A DNA stretch of 16,999 bases from an uncultured Bacteroidales bacterium (GTDB lineage Bacteria; Bacteroidota; Bacteroidia; Bacteroidales; Bacteroidaceae): NCBI GenBank assembly GCA_937906165.1, contig CALCYA010000089.1, positions 1-16,999 of the forward strand, in the 5' to 3' direction. Positions 7,610-15,048 of the stretch are shown piece by piece (positions within the stretch are counted from its first letter, which is position 1; each line of letters begins with the position of its first letter). The notes below the pieces were generated by a model. That model was not told the origin of the DNA and did not search any database. It saw nothing but the letters and a program-made list of their open reading frames with translations. Made by a program: the position numbers and the translations under genes.

Positions 7610-8181
7610 CACTCCCTTATAACGGTTACGGTGCCGTTGGCTGTCAGTTTAATTATACTTGAAGACTTTGCAGTCCCTTTCTCAAGCTGCTTGTAATTCA
7701 CAACATAATCTACCGCATCGATTATCTCGGGAGAGATCTCGCTGTAGTTATTGGGGGTGGGCTCTCCGCTGACATTAGCGGAAGTAGAAACCACCGGTTT
7801 CTGGAAACGGTAGCACAGCTCCTTAGAGAAGAGTTCCGATGTCACGCGTATGCCCACGCTGCCGTCCTCGGCCACAAGATTTGGGGCCAGGTTACGCGCC
7901 CCGTCGTAAATTATCGTCAGCGGCTTCGTGGTCAGCTCAATAAGGTCCCACGCTACAGCAGGCACATCGCCCACATAACGTGCAAGACGGTCGGCGCTGT
8001 CGACAAGCAGCAGCATAGCCTTGCTGTCGGCACGTTTCTTGATTTCGAACACACGCTGCACAGCAACGGCGTTGGTCGCATCACAACCGATACCCCACAC
8101 GGTATCTGTGGGATAAAGGATTACCCCACCCTTGCGCATTATTTCAACGCATTTCTTTGCTTCCTCGGCAATTGTTCCCAT
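7609..8181 (-). CDS. tsaC: L-threonylcarbamoyladenylate synthase (Sua5/YrdC/YciO family)
   Basis: This enzyme makes threonylcarbamoyl-AMP from threonine, bicarbonate and ATP, the first step of the t6A modification at position 37 of ANN-decoding tRNAs. The 190-residue protein is a single YrdC domain without the extra Sua5 C-terminal domain. Visible motifs are ILYPTDTVWGIGCD (21-34), FEIKKRADSKAM (45-56), SVGIRV (108-113) and the nucleotide-binding STSANVSG (132-139). The ATG at 8181 follows the prfC stop by 11 nt, and the stop overlaps the ClC start by one base. It is therefore in the middle of a translation-centred operon. YciO-type paralogues share the fold, but the complete motif set favours TsaC. 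Confidence 0.93.
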   Translation of the reverse strand: MGTIAEEAKKCVEIMRKGGVILYPTDTVWGIGCDATNAVAVQRVFEIKKRADSKAMLLLVDSADRLARYVGDVPAVAWDLIELTTKPLTIIYDGARNLAPNLVAEDGSVGIRVTSELFSKELCYRFQKPVVSTSANVSGEPTPNNYSEISPEIIDAVDYVVNYKQLEKGTAKSSSIIKLTANGTVTVIRE

Positions 8182-8192
8182 GACCTTATCTT

Positions 8193-9767
8193 TTAAAATT
8201 CACTTGTAAAGTGGAAACGGATAGACTTGAAGTCATTCTGTGCCATCTGAAGCACATAATTGCTGTCGGCCAGAAAGACGTCACGTCCCTCGATATCCTT
8301 TGCCATATATTGGTACTTGCGTTTCTTGAAGCTCTCAAGTTCAGCAGGGTCATCACTCTCAATCCAGCAGGCCTTGTACAGGTTCACAGGCTCCCAACGG
8401 CACTTTGCGTTATACTCGTTCTCGAGACGGTACTGTATGACCTCGAACTGGAGCTGACCAACCGTTCCGATGAGCTTGCGCCCGTTATGCTGATTGACGA
8501 AGAGCTGTGCCACACCTTCACCCATAAGCTGGTCGATACCTTTCGCAAGCTGTTTGGTCTTCATTGGGTCGGCATTCTCGATATACTTGAACATCTCGGG
8601 AGAGAAGCTTGGCAATCCCTTGAAGTGAAGCATCTCACCCTCGGTAAGTGTATCACCAATCTTGAAGTTTCCGGTATCGGGCAAACCGATGATATCACCC
8701 GGGTATGCCTCCTCTATTGTACTCTTGCGCTGTGCCATGAACTGTGTCGGTGAAGAGAAACGCAGGTCTTTACCCAAACGTATGTGACGGTAAGGGGTGT
8801 TACGCACAAATTTTCCAGAACAGATTTTACAGAACGCTACACATGAACGGTGGTTAGGGTCAATGTTTGCAGTAATCTTGAAGATAAAACCGGTAAACTT
8901 GGGATCCTCGGGGTTTACCATACGCTCCACAGCCTGCACAGGACGTGGACTCGGAGCTATCTTCACAAAACAGTCAAGAAGCTCCTGGACACCGAAGTTG
9001 TTCAGAGCCGAACCGAAGAATACCGGTGCCACCTTGGCATCGAGATAATCCTGCACATTGAACTCGGGATATACACCGTCGACAAGCTCAAGGTCGGAAC
9101 GGAGTTTCAAGGCAAGATCCTCACCGATATTCCTGTCGAGTTCATCACTATTGATATCTATCTCGACCTTCTCGGTCACACGCTGCTTGTTTGGTGTGAA
9201 GAGGTCGAGTTTCTGCTCGTAAATATTATATACTCCCTTGAAACGTGATCCCTGGTCTATTGGCCAACTGAGCGGGCGCACTGCAATCTGCAGTTCACTC
9301 TCGAGCTCATCAAGAAGTTCGAAAGGATCGCGTCCCTCGCGGTCCATCTTGTTCACATATACAATCACCGGAGTGTTGCGCATGCGGCAAACTGCCATAA
9401 GCTTGCGTGTCTGTGTCTCCACACCCTTCGCGCTGTCGACAACAATGATTACACTGTCTACTGCCGTGAGTGTGCGGAATGTATCCTCGGCAAAATCCTG
9501 GTGACCCGGAGTATCGAGGATATTTATCTTGTAGCCTTCATAATCGAACTCCATAACAGAAGTGGTGACAGAGATTCCACGCTGTTTCTCAATCTCCATC
9601 CAGTCCGATGTGGCTGTTTTCTTTATCTTGTTTGATTTTACCGCTCCGGCAACCTGAATCTGGCCACCGAAAAGCAACAACTTCTCGGTAAGGGTTGTCT
9701 TACCGGCATCAGGGTGCGAAATTATCGCAAACGTTCTTCTTCTTCCAATCTCTTCCTGTACGCTCAT
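8193..9767 (-). CDS. prfC: Peptide chain release factor 3
   Basis: RF3 is the translational GTPase that removes RF1/RF2 from the ribosome after peptide release. The 524-residue length is normal. G-motifs are SHPDAGKTT (17-25, P-loop), the switch region RGISVTTSVM (63-72), DTPGHQDF (85-92) and NKMD (139-142). The segment SDWMEIEKQRGIS is typical of RF3 and separates it from EF-G and from tetracycline-protection proteins. Domain II and the RF3-specific C-terminal domain fill the rest, ending FKSIRFHFTSEF. The start ATG is at 9767, 31 nt after the DUF4924 gene, and the gene is co-oriented with tsaC 11 nt downstream. Confidence 0.97.
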   Translation of the reverse strand: MSVQEEIGRRRTFAIISHPDAGKTTLTEKLLLFGGQIQVAGAVKSNKIKKTATSDWMEIEKQRGISVTTSVMEFDYEGYKINILDTPGHQDFAEDTFRTLTAVDSVIIVVDSAKGVETQTRKLMAVCRMRNTPVIVYVNKMDREGRDPFELLDELESELQIAVRPLSWPIDQGSRFKGVYNIYEQKLDLFTPNKQRVTEKVEIDINSDELDRNIGEDLALKLRSDLELVDGVYPEFNVQDYLDAKVAPVFFGSALNNFGVQELLDCFVKIAPSPRPVQAVERMVNPEDPKFTGFIFKITANIDPNHRSCVAFCKICSGKFVRNTPYRHIRLGKDLRFSSPTQFMAQRKSTIEEAYPGDIIGLPDTGNFKIGDTLTEGEMLHFKGLPSFSPEMFKYIENADPMKTKQLAKGIDQLMGEGVAQLFVNQHNGRKLIGTVGQLQFEVIQYRLENEYNAKCRWEPVNLYKACWIESDDPAELESFKKRKYQYMAKDIEGRDVFLADSNYVLQMAQNDFKSIRFHFTSEF

Positions 9768-9798
9768 CTATACTAATATCTTACTAAATTATCCTATT

Positions 9799-10350
9799 CT
9801 ATTCTTCGTCCAAATTGAGTCTACCCTCCTCATCCTCCTTGAAATAGAGTGAAAGCATTGACACAAAACGGCTTATCTCATTTGTTGCCTTCAGAGTCTC
9901 TTCATTAATCTCCCTCTTCTGCAGTTTCATCAGCCATACCATATACAGGGCATCGAAACAGTTCTCCAGTTCGCCCTTGCCACGTCCCTCGCTCTTTGTC
10001 CTGAACTCGACAATAAAAGGCAATGCCTTGTAGTATGCAGCCGAGTAGAACGGCATCTTCGGCGACTTGAGCAGACGCAGATGCAGGTCGGTAAGGTTTA
10101 TAAGGACATTGTTGTTTATCTGCATATGCCCCTTTTCCTTTACATCCTCAAGACGCATCATCTCAATGAGATTTCCGTACCACTCCACCAGTTCATTTTC
10201 CGCCTCAAGTGTGAGGTTATACGGCTTTACCAGGACTTCCTTAATCCTGTCCAAAGACATGTTATTGGCCCGGATGATATCCTCAACCTGCCACATATAT
10301 AACAGATACTCTGCTATATTCTTTTTCCTAAGTTCACGTGAAATAAACAA
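9799..10350 (-). CDS. DUF4924 family protein, function unknown
   Basis: This 183-residue soluble protein belongs by its opening (FISRELRKKNIAEYLLYMWQ, then VEDIIRAN) and overall character to a family I know only as DUF4924, found in Bacteroidota. It looks almost entirely helical, with no signal peptide or membrane segment, and its tail is strongly acidic (FKEDEEGRLNLDEE). No catalytic motif is apparent. No ATG fits the start: the frame is closed by a stop just upstream, and the first internal Met is residue 19, inside conserved sequence. The TTG at 10350 is therefore the best start. It lies 12 nt after the LysE-type gene and 31 nt before prfC, so the gene is co-transcribed with translation genes, which hints at but does not show a role there. 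Confidence 0.85.
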   Translation of the reverse strand: MFISRELRKKNIAEYLLYMWQVEDIIRANNMSLDRIKEVLVKPYNLTLEAENELVEWYGNLIEMMRLEDVKEKGHMQINNNVLINLTDLHLRLLKSPKMPFYSAAYYKALPFIVEFRTKSEGRGKGELENCFDALYMVWLMKLQKREINEETLKATNEISRFVSMLSLYFKEDEEGRLNLDEE

Positions 10351-10362
10351 AGCAAATACTAT

Positions 10363-11046
10363 TTAATGAAATGACCAAGTTCCTGTTGCGACCAGAAGGG
10401 CACCGATAAACGAGCCTATCATTACTGCAACACCAATCACACGGTTGATTATCCACACGCCACGCACATCGAAGCGGCTACGCAACTTGTTCACCACATA
10501 CGTTATGAAAAGCCACCAAAGCATGGCACCACCGAAGATAGAAAGATAGCCTATAAACTGCTGGTATATCGGTTGGTCGGGCAACATGAAATTCATGGGT
10601 GTAAAGAGAGCCAGGAAAAGCAGTATTATCAACGGGTTCGAAAGTGTAATAAAGAAACCGGTGATACCGTTTCGCAAAAGGTTACTCTTGTTATGGCTCA
10701 CATTGCGTGTGTTCCGCATCGGGTTGGTACGATATGTATGCACACCGAAAAAGAACATAATGATCGCTCCAATCAACTGCATCCAATACAGAGCCGACGC
10801 ATTATGTATGAAATCGTAGAGGAATGACAGGCCGTAACCGGTAATGAGAGCATACAGGATATCGCTGAACGCAGCTCCTGTGCCAGTCACCAGACCATAT
10901 ATACGGCCTTTATTCAGTGTCCTCTGCACACACAAGACACCGACCGGACCCATTGGCGCCGAAGCGACAAGGCCTATGAGGATTCCCTTGACAACAACCT
11001 CCAATGTCGTTATTTGGGAAAGCAGACTCTGAAAAACGTCATTCAT
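10363..11046 (-). CDS. LysE-family translocator (amino-acid/metabolite exporter type)
   Basis: This 227-residue integral membrane protein shows about six hydrophobic segments (roughly 18-40, 48-72, 88-103, 128-150, 163-186 and 200-221). The family hallmark segment GLVASAPMGPVGVLCVQR lies in the first helix (25-42) and is followed by TGTGAAFSDILYA (55-67). A second characteristic motif, FFITLSNPLIILLF (131-144), is also present. LysE/RhtB proteins export amino acids or related small molecules using the ion gradient; the substrate here cannot be named. It is the first gene of the six-gene minus-strand operon. The 153-bp gap upstream (11047-11199) is AT-rich with runs of A/T, and I could not identify a convincing promoter in it. 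Confidence 0.92.
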   Translation of the reverse strand: MNDVFQSLLSQITTLEVVVKGILIGLVASAPMGPVGVLCVQRTLNKGRIYGLVTGTGAAFSDILYALITGYGLSFLYDFIHNASALYWMQLIGAIIMFFFGVHTYRTNPMRNTRNVSHNKSNLLRNGITGFFITLSNPLIILLFLALFTPMNFMLPDQPIYQQFIGYLSIFGGAMLWWLFITYVVNKLRSRFDVRGVWIINRVIGVAVMIGSFIGALLVATGTWSFH

Positions 11047-11199
11047 ATTGCAAATTTGCTATTTTTTTATGAATTAAACGCTATAAAACCGCTTTTTTAT
11101 TAAAAAAAGTTACATTTTCATCCCTATTGATAAGACACGACTTAAAATCTCCGATAAAAACAGTGATAATTCCACTAATCGTCCCCTCTTCAAAAGTGC

Positions 11200-11799
11200 T
11201 CATTCACTCTTTTCCGAAGCCGGAGTCTCTTCACTACCCTTACTCTCGTCCTTGACAATTTCAACATCCTCAACAGGCACCACCTCATTCTTTGAAGCCT
11301 TACGGGACATCACAGCCACTACAATGTCAGACAAGGCCAACACCACCGCGCAAATACCGATAGCAACAGCTATGGCCGATACAGCCTCCCAGGTCCTGAA
11401 GAACAGGAATGCTGACACAGCCGCAATAACCAACGGCACAACCAGCATTTTCCAGCCTCCTTTTTTTACAAGACGCAGAGCCACATACAACTGATGCAGA
11501 GCCACCACAAAAAGAAGGACAGCCATCAACTTGACAAAGACATTCTGGAAAGTCAACGGATAGACAATGAGCCAAAGTCCGAAAGCCATACTGCCGACAT
11601 CAATTACAGCTATTGCTATCGAGGGTAGTTTCTGAGCCTCTTTTCTTGAGACATACAGACTCACCAGCGAAACAAGTGCCGGCAAGAAAAATGCAATACC
11701 CGCCAACCTTATCAAAAGTTCCATCGCACTACCGCTCATAACTATGAGCAGAATACCTATCACAAGAGTTATCAAACCGCGGACAAGACCATTATTCAT
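11200..11799 (-). CDS. DUF308/HdeD-like small membrane protein
   Basis: This 199-residue protein has about six evenly spaced hydrophobic helices arranged as three hairpins (for example GLITLVIGILLIVMSGSA, then FFLPALVSLVSLYV, and later VVPLVIAAVSAFLFF), the pattern of the DUF308/HdeD group of inner-membrane proteins. HdeD in E. coli is linked to acid resistance, but the biochemical role of the group is unknown. The last 40 residues or so form a charged cytoplasmic-type tail rich in Glu, Lys and Ser (VEDVEIVKDESKGSEE). I choose ATG 11799; a TTG three codons upstream is in frame. It stands alone, separated from the PPTase gene by 262 bp and from the LysE-type gene by 153 bp. Confidence 0.83.
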   Translation of the reverse strand: MNNGLVRGLITLVIGILLIVMSGSAMELLIRLAGIAFFLPALVSLVSLYVSRKEAQKLPSIAIAVIDVGSMAFGLWLIVYPLTFQNVFVKLMAVLLFVVALHQLYVALRLVKKGGWKMLVVPLVIAAVSAFLFFRTWEAVSAIAVAIGICAVVLALSDIVVAVMSRKASKNEVVPVEDVEIVKDESKGSEETPASEKSE

Positions 11800-11861
11800 G
11801 ACTATCAATTTAAATTACTTATATATAACACCCAAACAGGGCATCTATCTTGACTTACACA

Positions 11862-11869
11862 CAAATATA
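11862..11869 (-). promoter_or_regulatory. Candidate -7 element upstream of the DUF308 gene
   Basis: The minus strand reads TATATTTG at 11869-11862, an exact TAnnTTTG match, about 63 nt upstream of the ATG at 11799. No good TTTG -33 element is found 18-21 bp further upstream, so the call is weak. Confidence 0.35.
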
Positions 11870-11887
11870 GTAACAAACGAGCGAGGA

Positions 11888-12022
11888 ATACGAAGCTTGC
11901 TTCAGTATTTTTCACAGCGGCAACGCGAAATAAGCGTTGCTTGCGACAACTGAACCTTTAGGTTCACAAAGGAGTGCGGCTCGCCACCCTATAGTATATA
12001 TTCGCGGGATACCGCAAATATA
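11888..12022. other. Hairpin-rich intergenic segment of unknown role
   Basis: Within the 262-bp gap there are four consecutive inverted repeats. They are 11888-11908 (atac-gaagc/gcttc-gtat with one bulged base, followed on the plus strand by TTTTT), 11920-11940 (gcaacgc/gcgttgc, 7-base loop), 11951-11966 (tgaacc/ggttca, 4-base loop) and 11997-12022 (11-bp stem with one G-T wobble, GATA loop). No open frame of credible length or codon use fits it. It could be a structured leader or small RNA, a dispersed repeat, or leftover terminators. A Bacteroidota -7-like TATATTTG (12022-12015, minus) lies inside the last stem. I cannot identify an RNA family. Confidence 0.45.
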
Positions 12023-12061
12023 GAAAAATAATATCTGTTATTTAAGGAGCTGTTTGAATTT

Positions 12062-12697
12062 CTAAAAATTATTTTGCAGGAACACGATAACAAGGCCGTC
12101 TTCCTCTACACAACGTGCAGCGTAATCACTGTCGGGGAGCTCCCTGCACCCTTTCAAAGAAACAGTCAGTAAACCGTCGGGCGCAGGAAAAGGCGAAAGC
12201 AGCAGGACATTATCCTTATAAGTCCCCCCGACATTGCCAACAAGTTTGAAGAGTGCCTCGCAAACACACCAGCGTATAAGCAATGCCTTATTTGCCGTTT
12301 CGGGAGACAGAGATGCAACATCCGGCTCCTTCATGAATTTACGGGCTACAACAGAAGCATCCCTTGAAGAGAGTTCCATATCCACTCCGAACGGTGCTGA
12401 AAACGAATGTGCCAACAAGACATAATCACGTGTATGGGAGATACTTATAAAGCCATCAGCCCCCACAAGGAAAGGCTTTCCGCACTCATCGTACACAATA
12501 CGCGCATCCTTGCCGCAAAGACGTGCAAGAAGCACCCTGACAGCAAGCCATTCCTGGCGGCGGCTGCAACTTTTCATGTGCGCCGCCTCGACAGCACATT
12601 CAGGTGCAACAAGAGACGACAGTTCTTCTGTCGTCTCTGTTATCTTCCACACGGCAACATCAATGTCACCTATCTTGAATTCTTTAAAAATCGGCAT
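12062..12697 (-). CDS. 4'-phosphopantetheinyl transferase (Sfp/AcpS superfamily)
   Basis: These enzymes move the phosphopantetheine arm of coenzyme A onto a serine of acyl or peptidyl carrier proteins. In this 211-residue protein the superfamily motifs are SISHT (85-89), GVDMEL (104-109, metal-binding Asp106 and Glu108) and WCVCEALFK (143-151, with Glu147 and Lys151). In most relatives the residue before the motif Glu is Lys (WxxKEA); here it is Cys146, encoded by TGC. The length fits the monomeric Sfp type rather than the shorter AcpS. The ATG at 12697 comes one base after the gldE stop, so the two are translationally coupled and it is the last gene of ssb-gldE-PPTase. No clear terminator follows. 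Target carrier protein unknown. Confidence 0.9.
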   Translation of the reverse strand: MPIFKEFKIGDIDVAVWKITETTEELSSLVAPECAVEAAHMKSCSRRQEWLAVRVLLARLCGKDARIVYDECGKPFLVGADGFISISHTRDYVLLAHSFSAPFGVDMELSSRDASVVARKFMKEPDVASLSPETANKALLIRWCVCEALFKLVGNVGGTYKDNVLLLSPFPAPDGLLTVSLKGCRELPDSDYAARCVEEDGLVIVFLQNNF

Positions 12698-12698
12698 T

Positions 12699-14063
12699 TT
12701 ATTCAGCCTTCAAATCACTATCAGAAACCGACACCGGCAAGGTAGCCTTGATTTTTACTATCCTATGCTTGTCCTTCTCCATAACCTCAAATGCAATCCC
12801 GTTGCATACAATCGTCTCATTCAACGCAGGGAACTCACCCTTCACCTCAAGAAGAAGACCTGCCAAGGTGTCAGCCTCACCCGCCACCTCTTCAAAGTCA
12901 TCGCTGTCGAGCGATGTTATCTTGTAAAAATCGGAAAGCATTGTACGTCCGTCAAAAAGATACACATTATCGGCAAGCTGTTCATAAGATCTCTCAGGTT
13001 CGTCGAACTCATCATTTATTTCACCTACAATCTCCTCAATGATGTCTTCAAGCGTTATGAGTCCCGAAATGCCACCGAACTCATCCACCACCATAGCCAT
13101 ATGCACCTTCACTGTCTGGAAATCACACAACAGATCATCGATTTTCTTTGTCTCCGGAACGAAGAACGGCTGGCGCAACAATGTCTGCCAACGGAAATTA
13201 TCGCTTTTATTCAGATGCGGAATAAGATCCTTGATGTAAAGCACACCGCGGATGTCGTCCTGCGTCTTTCCATAGACAGGAATACGCGAATATGCATTCT
13301 CCTCGGCACATTTTAGAACGTGCGAATATGGTGCATGAATATCCAGCATAACCATATTCAAACGCGATGTCATGATATCCTTCACAGTCTCGTCACCGAA
13401 ACGGATAATACCTTCAAGCATCTTCTTCTGGTCGCCTATCTCCTTTTTATCGGTAAGCTCCAGAGCCTGCTCAAGTTCATCGACCGAAAGGAGGTGATTC
13501 TTCTTCGACACCAATCTTTGGGTAAAAGTTGTGGATTTCACAAGGAAAGACGAGAATGGACTCAACACACGCGAAAGCAGATAGAATCCTCCCGAAACAA
13601 AACGTGCGAAAGGCAACACATTGCTTTTTGAGTATATCTTTGGCATGACCTCTCCAAACAGCAACAGCAGGAATGTCAACAAAACGGTAAGCAACAAGAA
13701 CTCAAGCCACTCGGCACCTTCACCGAAATGGAGGATATCCATAAAGAAAAAATTGAACAGCATGACTATACCCACATTTACAAAATCGTTGACAATCAAA
13801 ATGGTAGCCAACAATTTCTCTGGGTTAGCCAATAGCCCTAAAATTCGCTTGTCACAGGCAGACTTTGACTCGGCAAGTTCATCAAGCTGGGTACGGGTCA
13901 AAGAGAAGAACGCCATTTCGGAGCCCGATGCAAAAGCCGAACACATCAGAAGGAACACGGCTATCAACAACGCGACAATTGCACTTACCGACGGTGCAGT
14001 CACATACACATCGGGAAGCGCAAAAGAATGTATCTGCGCAAAAGCAGTTAGAAATGTATCCAA
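12699..14063 (-). CDS. gldE: GldE-like CNNM/CBS membrane protein (gliding motility-associated name; CorC/HlyC group)
   Basis: The 454-residue protein has the layout of GldE and other CNNM/CorC-type proteins. An N-terminal CNNM (DUF21) membrane domain (about 25-190) contains SAFASGSEMAFFSL and FGEVMPKIYSKSN. A CBS pair follows (about 228-285 with YSRIPVYG, and 295-350 with VVDEFGGISGLITLEDI), then a C-terminal CorC/HlyC domain (about 360-440). The GldE name comes from gliding Flavobacteria, but the gene is widespread in non-gliding Bacteroidota; an ion transport or envelope role is plausible and unproven. The only usable start is TTG 14063: the frame is closed by the ssb stop upstream, and the first internal ATG (residue 40) would cut the first helix. 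It lies 18 nt after ssb and 1 nt before the PPTase gene. Confidence 0.92.
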   Translation of the reverse strand: MDTFLTAFAQIHSFALPDVYVTAPSVSAIVALLIAVFLLMCSAFASGSEMAFFSLTRTQLDELAESKSACDKRILGLLANPEKLLATILIVNDFVNVGIVMLFNFFFMDILHFGEGAEWLEFLLLTVLLTFLLLLFGEVMPKIYSKSNVLPFARFVSGGFYLLSRVLSPFSSFLVKSTTFTQRLVSKKNHLLSVDELEQALELTDKKEIGDQKKMLEGIIRFGDETVKDIMTSRLNMVMLDIHAPYSHVLKCAEENAYSRIPVYGKTQDDIRGVLYIKDLIPHLNKSDNFRWQTLLRQPFFVPETKKIDDLLCDFQTVKVHMAMVVDEFGGISGLITLEDIIEEIVGEINDEFDEPERSYEQLADNVYLFDGRTMLSDFYKITSLDSDDFEEVAGEADTLAGLLLEVKGEFPALNETIVCNGIAFEVMEKDKHRIVKIKATLPVSVSDSDLKAE

Positions 14064-14081
14064 AATATCAGTTTTATTTAA

Positions 14082-14471
14082 TTAGAAAGGGGCACCCGAT
14101 GGCGACGAAGGATCGTTTGCTGGCGCAGCACCGGTGCCACGGGATGAGAGCATCTCCATTGTCTCGGCAAGAATCTCTGTGCGGTAACGACGGATACCGT
14201 TCTGGTCCTCGTAAGTGTTTGTTCTTATTTTTCCCTCGATATAAATTCTGTCGCCTTTATGTACATAGCGCTCAGCAACCTCGGCAAGGCCACCCCAAAG
14301 CACGATATTGTGCCATTCGGTACGCTCGGGAACCTGAGTGCCGTTCTGCAAAGTATACGCACGCTCGGTAGTAGCAAGAACCATGTTCGCTACAGCCACA
14401 TTACGGTCAAGGTGACGGACATCAGGGTCTTTGCCTACATTTCCTATTAGAATAACTTTATTTACTGACAT
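14082..14471 (-). CDS. ssb: Single-stranded DNA-binding protein, short acidic-tip-poor tail
   Basis: SSB coats single-stranded DNA in replication, recombination and repair. The OB fold (about 1-106) is intact: MSVNKVILIGNVGKDPDVR, then TEWHNIVLWGGLAEVAERYV and GDRIYIEGKIRTNTYEDQNG. The frame is open further upstream, but ATG 14471 gives the standard N-terminus and lies after a well-placed promoter. Total length is 129 residues. The tail after the OB fold is only about 20 residues and ends NDPSSPSGAPF. The usual acidic tip (DDLPF-like), which recruits partner proteins, is reduced to a single Asp with the final Pro-Phe retained. It heads the ssb-gldE-PPTase operon and is divergent from the HU gene. 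Confidence 0.95.
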   Translation of the reverse strand: MSVNKVILIGNVGKDPDVRHLDRNVAVANMVLATTERAYTLQNGTQVPERTEWHNIVLWGGLAEVAERYVHKGDRIYIEGKIRTNTYEDQNGIRRYRTEILAETMEMLSSRGTGAAPANDPSSPSGAPF

Positions 14472-14504
14472 ATATTTCTTATGTATTAAATTCAAAAACC
14501 GATG

Positions 14505-14536
14505 CAAAGTTAACAAATTAAGATTGCGCTGTCAAG
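14505..14536 (-). promoter_or_regulatory. Promoter of the ssb operon
   Basis: On the minus strand, CTTG (14536-14533) is followed after 20 bp by TAACTTTG (14512-14505), an exact -7 element and a 3/4 match at -33. It lies about 34 bp upstream of the ssb ATG at 14471. The -7 element is identical to that of the secreted-protein gene at 1305-1312. Confidence 0.6.
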
Positions 14537-14664
14537 AGTTTTATTATAAATATTTATATTATCTTTACATACATATGCAATGTGGACAAAACGGCCAATA
14601 AAGACAAAACACCCTATTCTATTGGACATTAAACAAATATTTTTTGCAAAAAATAAGCCATAAA

Positions 14665-14696
14665 TTTCGGCGATAGCAAAAAAAGCTATATATTTG
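14665..14696 (+). promoter_or_regulatory. Promoter of the HU gene
   Basis: TTTC (14665-14668) and TATATTTG (14689-14696) are spaced by 20 bp, with an exact -7 element and a near-match -33. Transcription would start near 14703, about 40 nt before the HU ATG at 14744. The remainder of the 14472-14743 gap is AT-rich, and I see no gene in it. Confidence 0.55.
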
Positions 14697-14743
14697 TAAC
14701 CCGAAATTTAAAACATTGACTTTTAATATAAATCGTAGTAAAG

Positions 14744-15019
14744 ATGACAAAAGCAGAGATTGTAAATGAGATTGCGAAGAAGACAGGTATTGAGAAATCT
14801 GTGGTTTTGACTACTGTAGAGTCCTTTATGGATGTTGTAAAGACTTCATTGTCAAATCAGGAGCCAGTATATTTGCGCGGTTTTGGTAGTTTCATCATCA
14901 AGCACAGAGCTGAGAAGACAGCCCGTGATATCCACAAGGAGAAGACCATCACCATCCCGGCACACAACATTCCGGCATTCAAGCCAGCCAAGACTTTCGT
15001 AAGCGATGTAAAAAAATAA
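14744..15019 (+). CDS. HU/IHF-family DNA-binding protein
   Basis: This 91-residue histone-like protein matches the HU/IHF fold along its whole length. The dimerisation helices carry MTKAEIVNEIAKKTGIEKS, the turn YLRGFGSFIIKHR (about 43-55) is the family signature, and the beta-arm region ends with Pro-rich IPAHNIPAFKP, which would insert into the DNA minor groove. HU-type proteins bend and compact DNA as dimers. The start ATG at 14744 is 47 bp from the -7 element. The 29-residue ribosomal-type gene follows after 29 bp and is probably co-transcribed. Several HU paralogues are usual in Bacteroidota, so I do not assign a specific symbol. Confidence 0.95.
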   Translation: MTKAEIVNEIAKKTGIEKSVVLTTVESFMDVVKTSLSNQEPVYLRGFGSFIIKHRAEKTARDIHKEKTITIPAHNIPAFKPAKTFVSDVKK

Positions 15020-15048
15020 TGAGTGATTAATTTATAAATTGTAAAACT

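Noticed and set aside
7268..7696. 142-codon open frame opposite the ClC/tsaC junction, and similar frames at 8211-8753 and 13621-14371
   Set aside because: All are antisense to conserved genes, have unlikely composition and no promoter or terminator fit.
11951..12000. Resemblance between the gap sequence (ggttcac...ccctatagt) and the terminal 51-bp repeat
   Set aside because: Only short words (7-9 bases) are shared, with different spacing and orientation; chance is a sufficient explanation.
12510..13316. Long 268-codon open frame on the plus strand opposite gldE and the PPTase gene
   Set aside because: Its translation has no domain-like composition and it lies antisense to two well-supported genes with intact motifs; it is a by-product of their codon use.
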